From CANJSG01 sp038203875 (lineage in GTDB: Bacteria > Verrucomicrobiota > Verrucomicrobiia > Limisphaerales > CANJSG01): a DNA stretch of 15,025 bases. The notes under the pieces were generated by a model, which had not been told where the DNA came from, did not search any database, and saw nothing but the letters and a program-made list of their open reading frames with translations. The stretch's first letter is position 1; each line of letters begins with the position of its first letter. The stretch covers positions 1-15,025 of the forward strand of contig JBBRDN010000097.1 in the NCBI GenBank assembly GCA_038203875.1, given 5' to 3'. Positions 13,675-15,025 of the stretch are shown here, piece after piece. A program made the position numbers and the translations under genes.

Positions 13675-14067
13675 ATGAAGATCTCCAAACAATCCCGCCG
13701 TGATGCCAAGACGCTCTTCAGCGCCTGCCGCGTCAACGGCGTGCTGGATGAAGGTCGCGTCCGCCTCGCCGTCACGCAGGTCATCGGCCGTCAGCCCCGC
13801 GGCTACTTCGGCACGCTTCACCAGTTCAAGCGCCTCGTGAAGCTGGACCTCGACCGCCGTTCCGCCCGTGTGGAGAACGCCGTCGAGACGACTCCCGCGC
13901 AGATTGACGCCATCAAGGCCAACCTGGAGCGCCAGTATGGTTCCGGCCTCAACATTACATTTTTGGTGAACCCCGCCTTGATCGGCGGCCTCCGCATCAA
14001 GGTCGGCAGCGACATCTACGACGGCTCGGTGGCCGGACGTCTCGCGGAGATCAACAACAGCCTTTAA
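13675..14067 (+). CDS. atpH: ATP synthase F1 subunit delta, short form
   Basis: This protein has 130 residues, whereas delta (OSCP) is usually about 175-185. The C-terminal half is clear: ARVENAVETTPAQIDAIK at about 64-81, LERQYGSGLNITFLVNP at 84-100, and GGLRIKVGSDIYDGSVAGRL at 104-123, which is the family end signature. The N-terminal six-helix domain that binds the top of F1 appears reduced to about 60 residues (KISKQSRRDAKTLFSACR onward). A TGA at 13666 in the same frame rules out a longer start. The gene lies 20 bp after atpF and 50 bp before atpA, exactly where delta is expected, so the identity is secure although the domain is short. Confidence 0.88.
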   Translation: MKISKQSRRDAKTLFSACRVNGVLDEGRVRLAVTQVIGRQPRGYFGTLHQFKRLVKLDLDRRSARVENAVETTPAQIDAIKANLERQYGSGLNITFLVNPALIGGLRIKVGSDIYDGSVAGRLAEINNSL

Positions 14068-14117
14068 CCCGCTAAACCGGGCGACCCCTCCAGAACTTCC
14101 AACTCCCTACTGATTCG

Positions 14118-15025
<908 letters not shown>

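Overview
The window is GC-rich, densely coding bacterial DNA that most resembles Verrucomicrobiota (or a close Planctomycetota relative). This is an inference from gene content. It holds a planctomycete-type cytochrome c domain, a secreted FAD-dependent oxidoreductase of the FAD_oxidored type, a ThuA-like plus DUF1080 sugar-processing pair, a pseudopilin of the type multiplied in Verrucomicrobia, and an FoF1 ATP synthase operon in the order a-c-b-delta-alpha.

Left part (1-2245): the 3' end of a small exported cytochrome c gene ends at a strong hairpin terminator. A convergent minus-strand gene for an exported FAD-dependent oxidoreductase follows. Its start lies in a short divergent region that it shares with the next operon.

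Middle part (2246-8313): a MoxR/Bat-type operon runs moxR ATPase, DUF58 protein, DUF4381-like membrane protein, BatA-like and BatB-like von Willebrand A (vWA) membrane proteins, and an exported TPR protein. A 130-bp gap with an 11-bp inverted repeat separates moxR from the rest. Every later junction is a stop/start overlap, except one that is bridged by a 7-codon minicistron. This module is thought to act in the cell envelope: the ATPase remodels vWA proteins that hold or deliver clients in the periplasm.

Right-middle part (8413-11540): a ThuA-like and a DUF1080 protein, both with export signals, form a two-gene unit closed by a long hairpin terminator. They probably act on 3-keto-sugars made by oxidoreductases. 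Next comes a pseudopilin gene whose stop overlaps the start of an unrecognised protein with a possible zinc-binding cysteine cluster and one membrane segment.

Right part (11819-15025): atpB, atpE, atpF, atpH and the first 302 codons of atpA. The c subunit lacks the Na+-binding residues, so proton coupling is expected. Unusual points are a very short delta subunit, a signal-like N terminus and His-rich tail on the a subunit, Ala-for-Gly changes in the c-ring helix, Gln-to-Ser in the alpha P-loop, and a GCAA-tetraloop hairpin between atpE and atpF. No tRNA, rRNA, CRISPR array or insertion sequence was seen. No wholly new system is demonstrated; the best candidates for novelty are the unrecognised cysteine-cluster protein, the minicistron and the inverted repeat behind moxR.
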